64,000 nt of DNA from Bacteroidetes bacterium ADurb.Bin174 (GTDB lineage Bacteria > Bacteroidota > Bacteroidia > Bacteroidales > Paludibacteraceae), in assembly GCA_002070265.1 (NCBI GenBank), contig MWCX01000038.1:55570-119569 (forward strand), written 5' to 3'. Below the pieces are notes generated by a model. That model did not search any database, was not told the DNA's origin, and saw nothing but the letters and a program-made list of their open reading frames with translations. A program made the position numbers and the translations under genes. Numbering within the stretch: the first letter of the stretch is position 1; each line of letters opens with the position of its first letter. Shown in pieces: positions 54,448-64,000 of the stretch.

Positions 54448-56784
54448 TTAGAATACTTCATTATAACCAAATAAAAATTCACCATTGTAGTATTCTATCG
54501 CAGGAAATACTTTGTTCACATTCTTATTATTATATAGAAAGACGTAAGAAGAATTATATTCTTCATGATTTTCCACCAATACTTTTACGGTAAATAAATT
54601 ATTATTAATTCGCGGTAAGTTTATAGAAGCTTTAGGCCCTCTAACATTCTGAAAACTATTACCTCCGGGAAAATTCCATGTAAGCAATTCAATTTCTTTA
54701 TCTCCATCATACTGTAATAAAATTTTAACATTAGTAGGTTCAAGTTGATCGTAGGTATCATTCAATAAATAGAGTTCGCAAGAGAATTCTTCATTTTCAT
54801 TCCACTCGAATTTGGGAACATAAACGCTCAACAAAACAGGTCTGCATGCGTTTTTCACATGATAATATGCCGGTTTTATTTCGTTAGGCCAGTTAATTAA
54901 ACTGTTATTAGCTGCTGATGGCCATGGTTCTTGAAAACACCAATTCAGAGCCATACTGCAATGTGGCCTTTGACGACGAGCTTCTTCGTAAATAAATTTC
55001 AAACCTTCGCACTGTAACAATTGACTATACTTCACTAATTCCTCTAATGATTCTATTTCACCAAAGTATTTCTTCAATGTCGGAATTTCCAACCAACTAT
55101 CTTGTTGCCAGGCACCAATTCCATGATGTATTTCCCATGCTGTATTTGTTTTTGGCGGAAATAAATCTTCTGATGGAATAAAACTCTCTAAGACACTCAT
55201 ATTAGAAGCACCCGAAACTGCAAATTCCGTATAAGCTGTTTTTCTTGTTTTAGGCATCCAGTCAAACACATTTTCATCAATTTCTTTATCATAAAAAAGA
55301 TAATGACCATGTCCCATACCGAATAAAGGTGATGTGTTGATGTAGGGAGTATATGGGTCTAACTGATAACAAAGCGAATTTAACAAACGTAAAGGTAATG
55401 ATTGGTCTGTCATTCCATTCCAAAAAAGTTCGTTTCCCCCCGACCATATAGCTAAACAAGGATGCTTCTTCACACGATTAATTATTGATGTAGCTTCCTG
55501 TTTCAGCACATTCAAATACTCAACATCATCTCCATAATTATTGCATGCAAGAGGAAATTCCTGCCATACTAGAATTCCTTCTCTATCGCAAATCTCAAAG
55601 AATGACTCCTTATTTACTATGCCACCACCCCAAACCCGTAATATGTTAAAGTTTGCTTCTTTGGCCAAAAGCAATTGTCTTTCGTATAAATCGGCTGATA
55701 TTAATCCGACAAATATTTCAGGATGTACCCAATTTGATCCCTTAGCGAAAATACGTTTATTGTTGATTTCAATTGCTGTTGGCACTTCCGGCCTTGATCT
55801 GGGAAAGCGTGGATCTATCCAGGCTTCATCGTTCATTACTAGTTTAATTTTTCTAAAACCGATTTTCTGAATTTCCTCAGATAAAAGCTTATTTTTGGAA
55901 TCAACTACATATAATTCACTTGTGTACAGATATGGTGTGCCATAATCATGAGGCCACCACAATTCAGGATTCGGTACTGATGCATTAAATGTAACATTAT
56001 CTGATAATAGCGTTTGTTTTTTTTCTAATATTGTCTCACCCTGTGAATTTCTTAATATCCATCGAAAATTATTTCCTGACAAATTCTCTCCATCTATGTT
56101 TACTTGTAAATCTACATTCGTTAGTTCTTCGTTTAAAATATAAGAAACAGATACGTCCTTTATATGGCTCTGATTTCTTACAACCAAAAAAGTTTCGTCC
56201 CATATTCCCCGAGTAACTAGTCGTGGGTGCCAATCCCAACCATAACTAACAGCAGGTTTCACACTCTCTTTTGCATTCTGACGGTATGTTTCGGTTCCTT
56301 TTTCATAAACGATACCTGTTTTAGGTACCGGCATTAAAATAATCTTTAATTCATTATCTTCTTTTAAAAAAGGTGTTAAATCTAAATCCACATAAGTAAA
56401 CATCCCTTCTTGTTCTCTTATTAGGACATTGTTGCACAATATTTTAAATGCATAATCAATACCTTTGGAATGAAAGTATAATTTTTCAAATGATTTCATA
56501 GAAGGTTTTTTAAAACTTGTTTTGTAAGTAAAAAAATAATCCTCCATCCAATCAAATTGAATAACATTATCTGCAAACCAATAGGGTTGTTTATAATTCT
56601 CATCTTTCATTACATCTAACTGAACAGCACCGGGAACAGTAGCAATTGCCCATCTTTTAGGAGTTTCCGTTGCGGTTTTATGGTATCCGATTTCCCAATT
56701 TAGGGAAATTTCATTCTGTTGCCCATAAATTCGGAAACTAAATATTATTAATGCACTGAACAGAAAAAAGATGTACCTACTCAT
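54448..56784 (-). CDS. GH2 beta-mannosidase
   Basis: A 778-residue exported retaining glycosidase. Signal peptide 1-21 (RIYGQQ). The sugar-binding domain has WAIATVPGAVQLDVM and FFTYKTSFKKP, then an immunoglobulin-like domain and a TIM barrel with RVWGGGIVNKESFFEICD and the acid/base in WSGGNELFWNG (about residue 447), and the nucleophile Glu in YTEFAVSGASN (about 521). Its pattern fits GH2 beta-mannosidases rather than beta-galactosidases. Together with the alpha-mannosidases it could remove the beta-linked core mannose of N-glycans. Confidence 0.85.
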   Translation of the reverse strand: MSRYIFFLFSALIIFSFRIYGQQNEISLNWEIGYHKTATETPKRWAIATVPGAVQLDVMKDENYKQPYWFADNVIQFDWMEDYFFTYKTSFKKPSMKSFEKLYFHSKGIDYAFKILCNNVLIREQEGMFTYVDLDLTPFLKEDNELKIILMPVPKTGIVYEKGTETYRQNAKESVKPAVSYGWDWHPRLVTRGIWDETFLVVRNQSHIKDVSVSYILNEELTNVDLQVNIDGENLSGNNFRWILRNSQGETILEKKQTLLSDNVTFNASVPNPELWWPHDYGTPYLYTSELYVVDSKNKLLSEEIQKIGFRKIKLVMNDEAWIDPRFPRSRPEVPTAIEINNKRIFAKGSNWVHPEIFVGLISADLYERQLLLAKEANFNILRVWGGGIVNKESFFEICDREGILVWQEFPLACNNYGDDVEYLNVLKQEATSIINRVKKHPCLAIWSGGNELFWNGMTDQSLPLRLLNSLCYQLDPYTPYINTSPLFGMGHGHYLFYDKEIDENVFDWMPKTRKTAYTEFAVSGASNMSVLESFIPSEDLFPPKTNTAWEIHHGIGAWQQDSWLEIPTLKKYFGEIESLEELVKYSQLLQCEGLKFIYEEARRQRPHCSMALNWCFQEPWPSAANNSLINWPNEIKPAYYHVKNACRPVLLSVYVPKFEWNENEEFSCELYLLNDTYDQLEPTNVKILLQYDGDKEIELLTWNFPGGNSFQNVRGPKASINLPRINNNLFTVKVLVENHEEYNSSYVFLYNNKNVNKVFPAIEYYNGEFLFGYNEVF

Positions 56785-56813
56785 AATTTATTTTTTATAT
56801 GGATAACTTATTT

Positions 56814-57962
56814 TCAACCCTCTTTCATTCTAAAAGCACAATACAAAAGGTAACTCAAGGCAACTAATAAAATAGCCATACCGACAGTTTGTCCCCAAAA
56901 ATCTGATACAACTCCCATTATGAAAGGAAATATTGCACCACCTGCAACTCCCGTTATTAGTAGTCCTGATATTTCATTCGCTCTCTCGGGCATTCTTTTT
57001 AAGGCAGCCGCAAAAATGATGGAAAAAACGTTAGCCACTGCAAAGCCCACAACAAAAATCAACACCAATATAGTCCATAAATTGGGTACGACCAACATAA
57101 TAATCAATGCGGGTATGGCAACGAGCATACTTACAACAAAGAGCTTACGGCCTGAAAATTTAGTTAATAAAATAGCTCCAATAAAAGTACCAATGGTTCT
57201 TGCAATAAAATAAAGACTTGTGCCTAAACCTGCCTGTTCAAGGGGAATTTCTACTCTTTCCATCAGAAATTTTGGAATAGTAGTATTCAACCCTACATCT
57301 ACCCCAACAACAAATAGAATTCCGACGAAAAGCATTAAAATTATTTTATCGTTCAACAAGCTGAAAGTTCCTTTAAATGAAGAGACACTTTGGTCAACAG
57401 GTTTTTCTTCTATTCTAGTCAATTGTAGCCACAACCCTGAAAGCAATGTTACTATTCCGAAAATAAGAAACACGTATTTCCAATTACCGAATTGAATAGC
57501 TGCCCATCCCGCAATGATGGGACCGAGAAAAGCTGCTATTGCTTTTACAAATTGTCCTAAAGTAAGGCTACTTGTTAATCGATTTTCATTAACAACATCC
57601 CCGACCAAAGGATTTAAAGATACCTGAATAATAGTGTTGCCTATTCCCAACAGGCTAAAGGCGATAAGCATAACGGGGAAATTGTAAACAAGAAGGGGTA
57701 AAATCATAGCAATAAAAGAAATAGCCATACTTAATATTACCGTTTTCTTCCGACCTATTTTGTTGGCAATAAGTCCTGTAGGAATGGATAGAATTGCGAA
57801 CCATAAGAATAAACTCATAGGCAATAAATTGGAGACAGTATCGCTTAATCCGAAATCCTGTTTTACATAATTAGTAGATATTCCCACTAAATCTACAAGC
57901 CCCATCACGAAAAACCCCAGTAGAACCGGCAAGAATCTGTGAATTGCATTTTTATTTTCCAT
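56814..57962 (-). CDS. MFS sugar permease
   Basis: A 382-residue inner-membrane transporter with about twelve hydrophobic helices and the conserved loop-2 motif GLIANKIGRKKTVI between helices 2 and 3. Helix 4 has GIGNTIIQVSLNPLVGDVV, as in fucose/glucose-mannose type permeases of Bacteroidota. It is embedded in the mannose operon (18 and 29 bases to its neighbours) and probably imports mannose or small manno-oligosaccharides. Confidence 0.82.
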   Translation of the reverse strand: MENKNAIHRFLPVLLGFFVMGLVDLVGISTNYVKQDFGLSDTVSNLLPMSLFLWFAILSIPTGLIANKIGRKKTVILSMAISFIAMILPLLVYNFPVMLIAFSLLGIGNTIIQVSLNPLVGDVVNENRLTSSLTLGQFVKAIAAFLGPIIAGWAAIQFGNWKYVFLIFGIVTLLSGLWLQLTRIEEKPVDQSVSSFKGTFSLLNDKIILMLFVGILFVVGVDVGLNTTIPKFLMERVEIPLEQAGLGTSLYFIARTIGTFIGAILLTKFSGRKLFVVSMLVAIPALIIMLVVPNLWTILVLIFVVGFAVANVFSIIFAAALKRMPERANEISGLLITGVAGGAIFPFIMGVVSDFWGQTVGMAILLVALSYLLYCAFRMKEG

Positions 57963-57980
57963 TGTAACTAATTTTAAATT

Positions 57981-58979
57981 TTATATTAGATAATTTATAT
58001 CCCTTGATATTTTATTCTTTTCTTTTATTCTCAATTCAGAATTATTTAAATAAATATCACCGACACCTTTATAATCGGTTGGTATTTTAGCTAAAAAACA
58101 AATGAATGATTTCTTGACTATTTCGTTTGCATCAATGAAGTCATAAATGTTGCGTCCAAAAATTTTTCCTTTCTTTGCAACAATCGGAAAAGGTTCATGC
58201 AAACCAGTAGTGCCAAACTCAATACCGAAAGCAATAGGATTATTGTTTTGCATGGAACGCCAAAAATTAACCCACGGATAATCTTGTATCTCCCATATAT
58301 ATCCAAGTAATAAATTTTTGCTTGGATTACTCGCTGTTACCCAACCATACTTTTTATTTCTTTGAAATACAAATGACGATACCCTCGGCCATTCATCTTG
58401 AAATTGGCGCAGGCTAATTTGTTGCTTTTTATGAGTTGTTTCCGGCCAACGTAAAATGGGTTTTTCCTGATTCAAACTTCCATTTTCCTTATCTTCGAAT
58501 CCTTTTTCGGTATTATTATCAAAAAGAGTAGTTTTATCCAAGAAAGGAGGAGCCAAAGTTACATGCTGAACAATATTATACATCCGCCCATACTTATTTA
58601 GGTTTTTTATGTGTTCAGTAACCTTTATCAACGGCTGCTCAGCCGATAAGTTTATGTCGCGAATTATTTGTAATTTTCCCATTGGAAGATTACATTTCAT
58701 TGACGATTGAATATAACCTCCTAATTTTATAGGTTCTTTTATAAGGTCCCATTTTTGGGTATTTACTTCACCGTGATGTAAAAAACCGTTTTTTTGTTCG
58801 CCTTTGGATGGTGGACCCCAGCGATCAAAACATAAAAAGTGACCTTTGTAAGGAGGGTCTTCCTTATTTGTCGTTTTCCAATTGATAGGATTCAATGGCA
58901 AATCCTTTAGATGAAAATCGGAGTACGCCCCTCCTTTTAAATCTATCTCTAAAATCGATACATCATTTTCTATTTTCAT
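57981..58979 (-). CDS. Aldose epimerase-like cytoplasmic protein
   Basis: A 332-residue soluble protein without a signal peptide. The succession of beta strands with FLCFDRWGPPSKGEQ, NGFLHHGEVN, VTEHIKNLN and an FGIEFGTTGLHEPFP end resembles galactose mutarotase-like folds, but I see no certain catalytic residues. It starts 22 bases after the cupin fusion gene, so the two probably work together on the same sugar, perhaps as an anomerase. Family assignment is tentative. Confidence 0.5.
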   Translation of the reverse strand: MKIENDVSILEIDLKGGAYSDFHLKDLPLNPINWKTTNKEDPPYKGHFLCFDRWGPPSKGEQKNGFLHHGEVNTQKWDLIKEPIKLGGYIQSSMKCNLPMGKLQIIRDINLSAEQPLIKVTEHIKNLNKYGRMYNIVQHVTLAPPFLDKTTLFDNNTEKGFEDKENGSLNQEKPILRWPETTHKKQQISLRQFQDEWPRVSSFVFQRNKKYGWVTASNPSKNLLLGYIWEIQDYPWVNFWRSMQNNNPIAFGIEFGTTGLHEPFPIVAKKGKIFGRNIYDFIDANEIVKKSFICFLAKIPTDYKGVGDIYLNNSELRIKEKNKISRDINYLI

Positions 58980-59001
58980 TTTGCAAAATTTTAGAAATCT
59001 A

Positions 59002-60807
59002 TTATCCCTGTTTAAGCCTGATTATAACAACCATGGCATGAGAACCATCTTCGTTAATATATTCGTGTTCTCCAAAACTCGCCGGAATAATGCAAGCTTG
59101 TAATCGTTCAATTTTTGTGAAATATTTCGGGTTCTTTTTCGAACGAATAATTATATTTTTCCCTTCCGTCAGTGTTGCAATTTGCATGTACTTTCCTTCC
59201 GTATCATTTTCAGCCTGATGTTCAAAGAAAATACGTTCGATGTGAAACGGCATTTCCCCAATAGTGGTGTACCTGTCTTTTCTGAATTTTCCGTTTCCAT
59301 CAACTGTAATCGGTCGAGCTCTATGAACGTCTTTCACACGATTTTCCCTAACAAATTTATTATTGTCAAAAGAATGTTTTAAGTGCATCCTCATGGGAGG
59401 TGCCGTCATTTCTTTTTTTACATCGTCCCACGTATTCCGGGCAAAATCGAAAGTAAAGAAAGAATATTCAGTTCCTGCTACGGAAGGGCCGGTATCCATC
59501 TCCAATATCATCTGATTTCCTCCGTGCCCGTGGGTCGTTCCAGGAGGAATCAGGAACAAATCACCAACATTTGTATCCCACCTGCTAATGAAATCCTGCC
59601 AGTTAGGTATCTCTTTCTTATTGTCAGATTCCCTGCATAACCTCTCCCATTCTTCCAAATCGGCATCTTCTTTAAATCCCATCCAGGTTGAAGAATTTTT
59701 ATAAGATTCTACAATATAATAAGTTTCATATCTTCCCAAAGGCTCATTAAAATGCTCTTTAACATACTGAGAACTTGGGTGATTGTGTATTGGCATGCTA
59801 GAGCGTTCGAATGGAACAGGAGTTGGAAAATAACCATCATCCAACCAAACTTGTAATGGCAATAAATCGGGATATGTTTTATGAACATAGCTACCGACAA
59901 TGTCTAAAGGACGTTGCATAAAGTTTTGTGCCGGAATATTTATCATTTTTCCCTCGCCCCACGAAATCAATACACTTAACTCTATTCCCGCCAATTCGTT
60001 CCAAGCATTGCATTCCAACCCTTCAATATCCCATAAGTCTCTGTACCTGTATGCTCCCCAAGGCCCCGGTTGCGTTATTTTCACTTGTTTGATGGGTTGT
60101 TTTACCAGTTCATCAATCATGTAGTTATAGGTTTTTACATCTATAAGTTTTGGATTTGAACTATCTACACATTCTACATAATAATCCATTTTGGAAAAAA
60201 CAAATTTCTTCTGACGAAGTAATAGATAGAAATCATTGTAATAATATTTTTTCCAATTATAATCCATTTCGGGTTTATCATTGCCGAATGTGACCAGTTT
60301 GCCATCCCACATTTGCCAAAGCAGAGGTTGCATGGTAAAATCGAAATAAAAAATCAATTTTGCAATGTCTGCCAATGGTTTAATTGCCGAACCTGGCCCG
60401 TATAAAATGATTTTTCCTTTATCCTTTAATGCTTTCTCCTTCAATCGTTCTATCTTTTCTTCATCCATGACATCTTCCATTACGCCTTTATCATTAACCC
60501 ACCCAAAACTTGGATCATCCGTAACAAAAGGTTTCCGATAGTCCTCAATATCTTCCGTGGACTTAAAAAGCGTTGCAGCATTAATAAACTCTACTTTACT
60601 TAAGAATTTATTTTTAAGAGTGATCATGAAATCATCCCAATTTACTCCGTACCAACCGTCTAAAAGGATTAATCCGGCATCGGTATTTTCAATTATACTT
60701 ACCATTCCATCATTGAAACTTTCTCTACCATAGTATATTTTGTCTGTATAATTGCCAGGAATATCTATGTAGTTTTCTGCATTTTTCTTGTATTCGTATA
60801 ACGGCAT
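59002..60807 (-). CDS. Fusion: nucleotidyl/kinase-like domain plus phosphomannose isomerase-like cupin
   Basis: A 601-residue cytoplasmic protein. Residues 1-245 look like an alpha/beta domain (VSIIENTDAGLILLDGWYG, KGKIILYGPGSAIKPLADIA) without a recognisable P-loop. Residues about 265-600 resemble class I phosphomannose isomerase: QPGPWGAYRYRD, then the metal-binding cupin SSMPIHNHPSSQYVKEHFNE and VGDLFLIPPGTTHGHGGNQ, and a second cupin near the C-terminus. The enzyme may isomerise mannose or mannose 6-phosphate. It follows GH38 by 42 bases. Confidence 0.6.
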   Translation of the reverse strand: MPLYEYKKNAENYIDIPGNYTDKIYYGRESFNDGMVSIIENTDAGLILLDGWYGVNWDDFMITLKNKFLSKVEFINAATLFKSTEDIEDYRKPFVTDDPSFGWVNDKGVMEDVMDEEKIERLKEKALKDKGKIILYGPGSAIKPLADIAKLIFYFDFTMQPLLWQMWDGKLVTFGNDKPEMDYNWKKYYYNDFYLLLRQKKFVFSKMDYYVECVDSSNPKLIDVKTYNYMIDELVKQPIKQVKITQPGPWGAYRYRDLWDIEGLECNAWNELAGIELSVLISWGEGKMINIPAQNFMQRPLDIVGSYVHKTYPDLLPLQVWLDDGYFPTPVPFERSSMPIHNHPSSQYVKEHFNEPLGRYETYYIVESYKNSSTWMGFKEDADLEEWERLCRESDNKKEIPNWQDFISRWDTNVGDLFLIPPGTTHGHGGNQMILEMDTGPSVAGTEYSFFTFDFARNTWDDVKKEMTAPPMRMHLKHSFDNNKFVRENRVKDVHRARPITVDGNGKFRKDRYTTIGEMPFHIERIFFEHQAENDTEGKYMQIATLTEGKNIIIRSKKNPKYFTKIERLQACIIPASFGEHEYINEDGSHAMVVIIRLKQG

Positions 60808-60849
60808 AATTTTTTAATTTTTTTTATTAGACTTCAAATTCCGGATTTA

Positions 60850-63747
60850 TTAGATTTCAACTTCCAAGAACTTCACTTCGTGAGGTTTTAATCGGATGTT
60901 TGATAAAGACGTAGGCTGTCCAACCTTTTCACCAAGAGCATTGATCTCTGTTATTTTTTTTATTGTCATATTTGGAATTGCGGAAGATAATTTAATATCT
61001 GCCGGCAATCCTTCAATTTCACGAAAATGTAGTATAAGCGATTTTTTTTGGAATGATGGCCGAATATTAATCAGTATAGCATTTGTTGAGCCATCTACAT
61101 TTAATGTTTGCAATGAGGCATTAGTTAATTTGTTTTCTCCTGCGGGAAAAGTTCTCGTAGCAAAAGAATTTCTCTCACCCCATGCAAATTTTGTTGCAAA
61201 CTCATTCGATGGATCGCTTGTAGATGTAATTTGATAACTCCAGCTAAAAGCTCCTTCCTGATATGCCCTAAAATTCGTGAACCAGTAATTATTCATAACC
61301 CACGAGTAAAGCCAGGGAAGACCTTGTTTTGGATAACGCTCAAATTTACCCATATTAAATTCGCTGAACTGCCATAAGGGAACTTCGTTGCTAACGACAA
61401 TTATTTGTCCTACGTCGTTGCGTACGGAAACAAAATTCTGTGCCACATTCCAGTCGGAAGACGAACCGGATAATTGTTCACCCTGGGTCAGAGTACCACC
61501 GATAGTTTCAAATACGATTTTAGAATCGGGCAACGAAAAAGGAAAAGCCACATACAACGCTTCAGGATCAGTGAGTATTTTTTTATGTGCGGTGTATTTG
61601 AATTCAATTTTTTTGCTGTTATTATAAAGCCTTATTTCCATTTCAAGACCTTTTGGAGAACCTTCTTCACCTTCTTCAAATCCAGGCATATCCGACAATA
61701 TTTTTATACTTTTCCAAACGCCGCCATTAACTCCTGTTTCCATTTTAATATTATGCGCCACTGTTCGATTGAACGGAGGCTTGTCGCGTTCTTTCGATGT
61801 TTCTCTGACAGGTTGTCCCAAATGATAAGAATTATTGCTGTCTATCAGCTCAATATTCATTTCTTTATCTATGAGACTATTAATAGCTCCGGTTTTTTTG
61901 TCCACTAACAATTTATAGAATTTATTTTCCAAAATTTGGGTATTTGTACCCGTTTCAGAAGAAAGAGTTTTATCGGTATCATTAATTCTTAGGGCTTTAT
62001 AACCCAATGAGGGAACATTTTTTACTTCAAGCATCCAATAAGCGCCTTCAACCCTTTTGCTGATAAGCTGAGCGGGAATTTCTTCTCCTGTTGAAACATC
62101 TGTTATGTATGCTTTTTTTTCAGGAGACAATATTTCTGAATCTATGAAAAGTTCAACAGTCCCTGAACGGTCCCAACCCAATGAATTAATAACGTAAATT
62201 ACCGGAAAATCCGCTTTATGCAAATACGACTGCAACCTGGCTAATACTTCTTCTCTTAATAAGGTTTCTTTTTTTACCGCTTCCCAAGCGTAGGCTCCTT
62301 TTTGCAGCCATTGTTTTACCGAATTTTCTGAAAACGGGTGCGAAATACTCTCAGCCGCACCAACTGTGTGTTCATCAAAGAAAATAATGTTTTCTTTGAT
62401 GTGCTCAATTTTCTTTTCAATTTCAGGCGATAATTTTCCGTCCAACATCGAAACCATAGCTAATAATCCTTCGTTCTGCTGCATTAAATTTTGCGTTTTT
62501 CTTATTTCCGCTGTTTCGCGTGAAATGGAGCCGAAACCATCCGTCCACCAATCCAACCAAGCATTTCTGTAAACAGGCAAATGTTCCGCGTGATTTTTTT
62601 CGACATATTCCATAAATTCACTTGCAACAGCTAACCTTAATTTAGGAAATTCATATTTGGAATTCCATTCTTCTATAAAGTGACAGGCGGCAGTTGAGGG
62701 AGGTGCATTATCAGTAAAATAGCCCGAAAATTGAATCCCTATTCTATCGAACGGATACCCTTTTTTCTCCAACTCTGAAATACCCCAAATCATATCGGCG
62801 AAATCGATATTTTCCTTTTCGATGTTATAAAAATTACCGGTCATATAGTGCTCTCCCCTGAATGCCAATAACCTTTCTCCGGAAAGAGCTTCCCACCAAA
62901 AACAAGTGGGAACATCAAACGGCCTAATAGACCTTGTTTCGTTTATACCCATAATGAGGTATTTCACACCTGTATTTTTTAAATAATCGGGCATACACCA
63001 TGCAATTCCATTTACATCGTTCTGCATGGCAGTTCTAACCGGAATTCCCATTTTTTTTATCTCGCTCAGTGGTTGCAGAAAGTCGAACATTGTGTTCTCG
63101 TCTGCAATCTCAGACATATTGGCAAACATTCCGGTTAGCTCTATTCGTCCTTCCTCTATGCGTTTTAATAAGCGCTTAATCTGAGCTTGTGGTCTTGTTC
63201 GGATATACTCGCGGGTAACCCACGCTGACTCACACGTCCACCTGAATTTTGCTTCATCGGACAAATGATCGGTTTGATCACAGTAATCAAGCGCATAATC
63301 AATGTAACGCATGTGTTCTGCAAGTATCTCGGATTGCGGACGGGTATAGCCAATATCCGTATGCGAATGCTGAACAAAGTAAATAGTCCATTCCTTTTGA
63401 AGAGGTATAAGAGTTACTTTGTGGTTGATTAAATTGCCATCGTTTATCTTTGTTTGTATTGTAATTGCCCTGGGTTTGTTTACGGCAGGAAAAGTCAGCA
63501 AAAACTTATTGCCACCTTTCTTAATGTCTGAAACCAAAATCTGTTTCCCGTTATTACGAAATACAATTTTTCCTGCTTCATCAGATTGGCAACTTGCAAC
63601 AATTTGCTGATATTTCTGTCCGTTTTCGCTAAAAAGAACGGGAGTGTTCAAAAAAACTATTTGTTTCTCATTATTTTGCCCGAAAACATTTCCGAGAACA
63701 AAAAAAGAGAGCAGGAAATAAATAATATTAATCTTATAATTAACCAT
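60850..63747 (-). CDS. GH38 alpha-mannosidase
   Basis: A 965-residue exported zinc-dependent retaining alpha-mannosidase. Signal peptide 1-23 (LGNVFGQN). The GH38 catalytic barrel carries FVQHSHTDIGYTRP with the zinc ligands His129 and Asp131, and the nucleophile region MQNDVNGIAW with Asp244; the RFRGEHYMTGNFYNI-type and FSGYFTDNAPPS blocks follow. The C-terminal half has the mannosidase beta-sandwich domains (KFYKLLVDKKTGAINSLID, KIEFKYTAHKKI). It lies 36 bases after the GH92 gene. Confidence 0.93.
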   Translation of the reverse strand: MVNYKINIIYFLLSFFVLGNVFGQNNEKQIVFLNTPVLFSENGQKYQQIVASCQSDEAGKIVFRNNGKQILVSDIKKGGNKFLLTFPAVNKPRAITIQTKINDGNLINHKVTLIPLQKEWTIYFVQHSHTDIGYTRPQSEILAEHMRYIDYALDYCDQTDHLSDEAKFRWTCESAWVTREYIRTRPQAQIKRLLKRIEEGRIELTGMFANMSEIADENTMFDFLQPLSEIKKMGIPVRTAMQNDVNGIAWCMPDYLKNTGVKYLIMGINETRSIRPFDVPTCFWWEALSGERLLAFRGEHYMTGNFYNIEKENIDFADMIWGISELEKKGYPFDRIGIQFSGYFTDNAPPSTAACHFIEEWNSKYEFPKLRLAVASEFMEYVEKNHAEHLPVYRNAWLDWWTDGFGSISRETAEIRKTQNLMQQNEGLLAMVSMLDGKLSPEIEKKIEHIKENIIFFDEHTVGAAESISHPFSENSVKQWLQKGAYAWEAVKKETLLREEVLARLQSYLHKADFPVIYVINSLGWDRSGTVELFIDSEILSPEKKAYITDVSTGEEIPAQLISKRVEGAYWMLEVKNVPSLGYKALRINDTDKTLSSETGTNTQILENKFYKLLVDKKTGAINSLIDKEMNIELIDSNNSYHLGQPVRETSKERDKPPFNRTVAHNIKMETGVNGGVWKSIKILSDMPGFEEGEEGSPKGLEMEIRLYNNSKKIEFKYTAHKKILTDPEALYVAFPFSLPDSKIVFETIGGTLTQGEQLSGSSSDWNVAQNFVSVRNDVGQIIVVSNEVPLWQFSEFNMGKFERYPKQGLPWLYSWVMNNYWFTNFRAYQEGAFSWSYQITSTSDPSNEFATKFAWGERNSFATRTFPAGENKLTNASLQTLNVDGSTNAILINIRPSFQKKSLILHFREIEGLPADIKLSSAIPNMTIKKITEINALGEKVGQPTSLSNIRLKPHEVKFLEVEI

Positions 63748-63783
63748 ATCAATTACAGCAAAAATGTTTTTACCATTGCTTAC

Positions 63784-64000
63784 CTAAGGTTTATAATTTA
63801 TTGACGAAGGCGGCGCATCCGTTGGTTCGCTTCCCCACTGTTTGTTCGACAAATTTCCCATTTCGAGTTCTAAGGTACCTCCACTGATGATATCATCGTG
63901 AGTAAACCACGGCTTGTCTAACGACTTTCCGTTCAAACGCGCTTTTTGAATGTAGATATTTTCATCCGAATTATTCTTGGCAACTACTGTAAACGTCTTG
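63784..64000 (-). CDS. GH92 alpha-mannosidase, C-terminal part
   Basis: The window ends inside this gene; the final 71 codons and stop are present. The sequence KTFTVVAKNNSDENIYIQ, then ARLNGKSLDKPWFTHDD, SGGTLELEMGN and QWGSEP is the typical C-terminal beta domain of GH92 mannosidases. It heads the visible part of the mannose operon, and its promoter must lie outside the window. Confidence 0.88.
   Translation of the reverse strand, partial: KTFTVVAKNNSDENIYIQKARLNGKSLDKPWFTHDDIISGGTLELEMGNLSNKQWGSEPTDAPPSSINYKP

Overview
The window comes from a Bacteroidota (Bacteroidales-type) chromosome. The evidence is a complete type IX secretion core (porP-gldK-gldL-gldM-gldN), SusC/SusD outer-membrane pairs, T9SS C-terminal sorting domains, promoters of the TTTG / TAnnTTTG class, no obvious Shine-Dalgarno sites, AT-rich spacers and many Bacteroidota-only families (DUF2795, DUF3823, GxGYxYP). 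I cannot name the species. Family calls are pattern recognition from the translated sequence; no database search was run. Confidence values reflect this.

Layout. 1-12.3 kb: housekeeping and secretion genes. These are the end of coaD, an S41 processing protease, a methyltransferase, a cobalamin adenosyltransferase, a DUF2795 protein, the T9SS operon and mnmA, all on +, then der on - overlapping mnmA tail to tail. 12.4-25.5 kb (all -): a glycan and glycoprotein-degrading cluster. It has a T9SS-sorted discoidin/Fn3/HExxH protein, GH125 and GH92 alpha-mannosidases, a truncated secreted protein, a membrane-spanning Kelch regulator with a SARP-like DNA-binding tail, and a GtaA/DUF4965-type lipoprotein. 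25.9-28.9 kb: the rplM-rpsI-rpsB-tsf operon with a clear promoter. 29.1-43.1 kb (-): a SusC/SusD polysaccharide utilisation locus with DUF3823, GxGYxYP and CBM-like proteins and two paralogous putative clan GH-A hydrolases. 43.4-51.3 kb (-): a zinc alcohol dehydrogenase and a 2-oxoacid dehydrogenase complex (fused E1, E3, E2) interrupted by a KilA-N gene. 51.3-64 kb (-): a tight mannose operon of GH92, GH38, a cupin/phosphomannose isomerase-like fusion, an epimerase-like protein, an MFS transporter, a GH2 beta-mannosidase, D-lyxose/mannose isomerase, a PfkB kinase and an MtlD-like dehydrogenase.

How it fits together: mannosidases (GH92, GH125, GH38, GH2) would release mannose from mannan or N-glycans, the MFS permease would import it, and the isomerase plus sugar kinase could convert mannose to fructose and then fructose 6-phosphate. 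T9SS would export the CTD-bearing proteins. This pathway is inferred from gene content.

The most unusual content is repetitive DNA. Heptamer tandem arrays (GAACAAA/GAACTAA types) and a C-rich/G-rich palindrome lie in same-strand spacers and also, in frame, inside the E2 gene. Two unrelated genes share a 78-bp leader whose hairpin loop is inverted between copies and has compensated stem changes. A 170-190 bp non-coding MITE-like element is present in two full copies and one fragment. Gene relics of tsf and of a transaldolase-like gene are also present.
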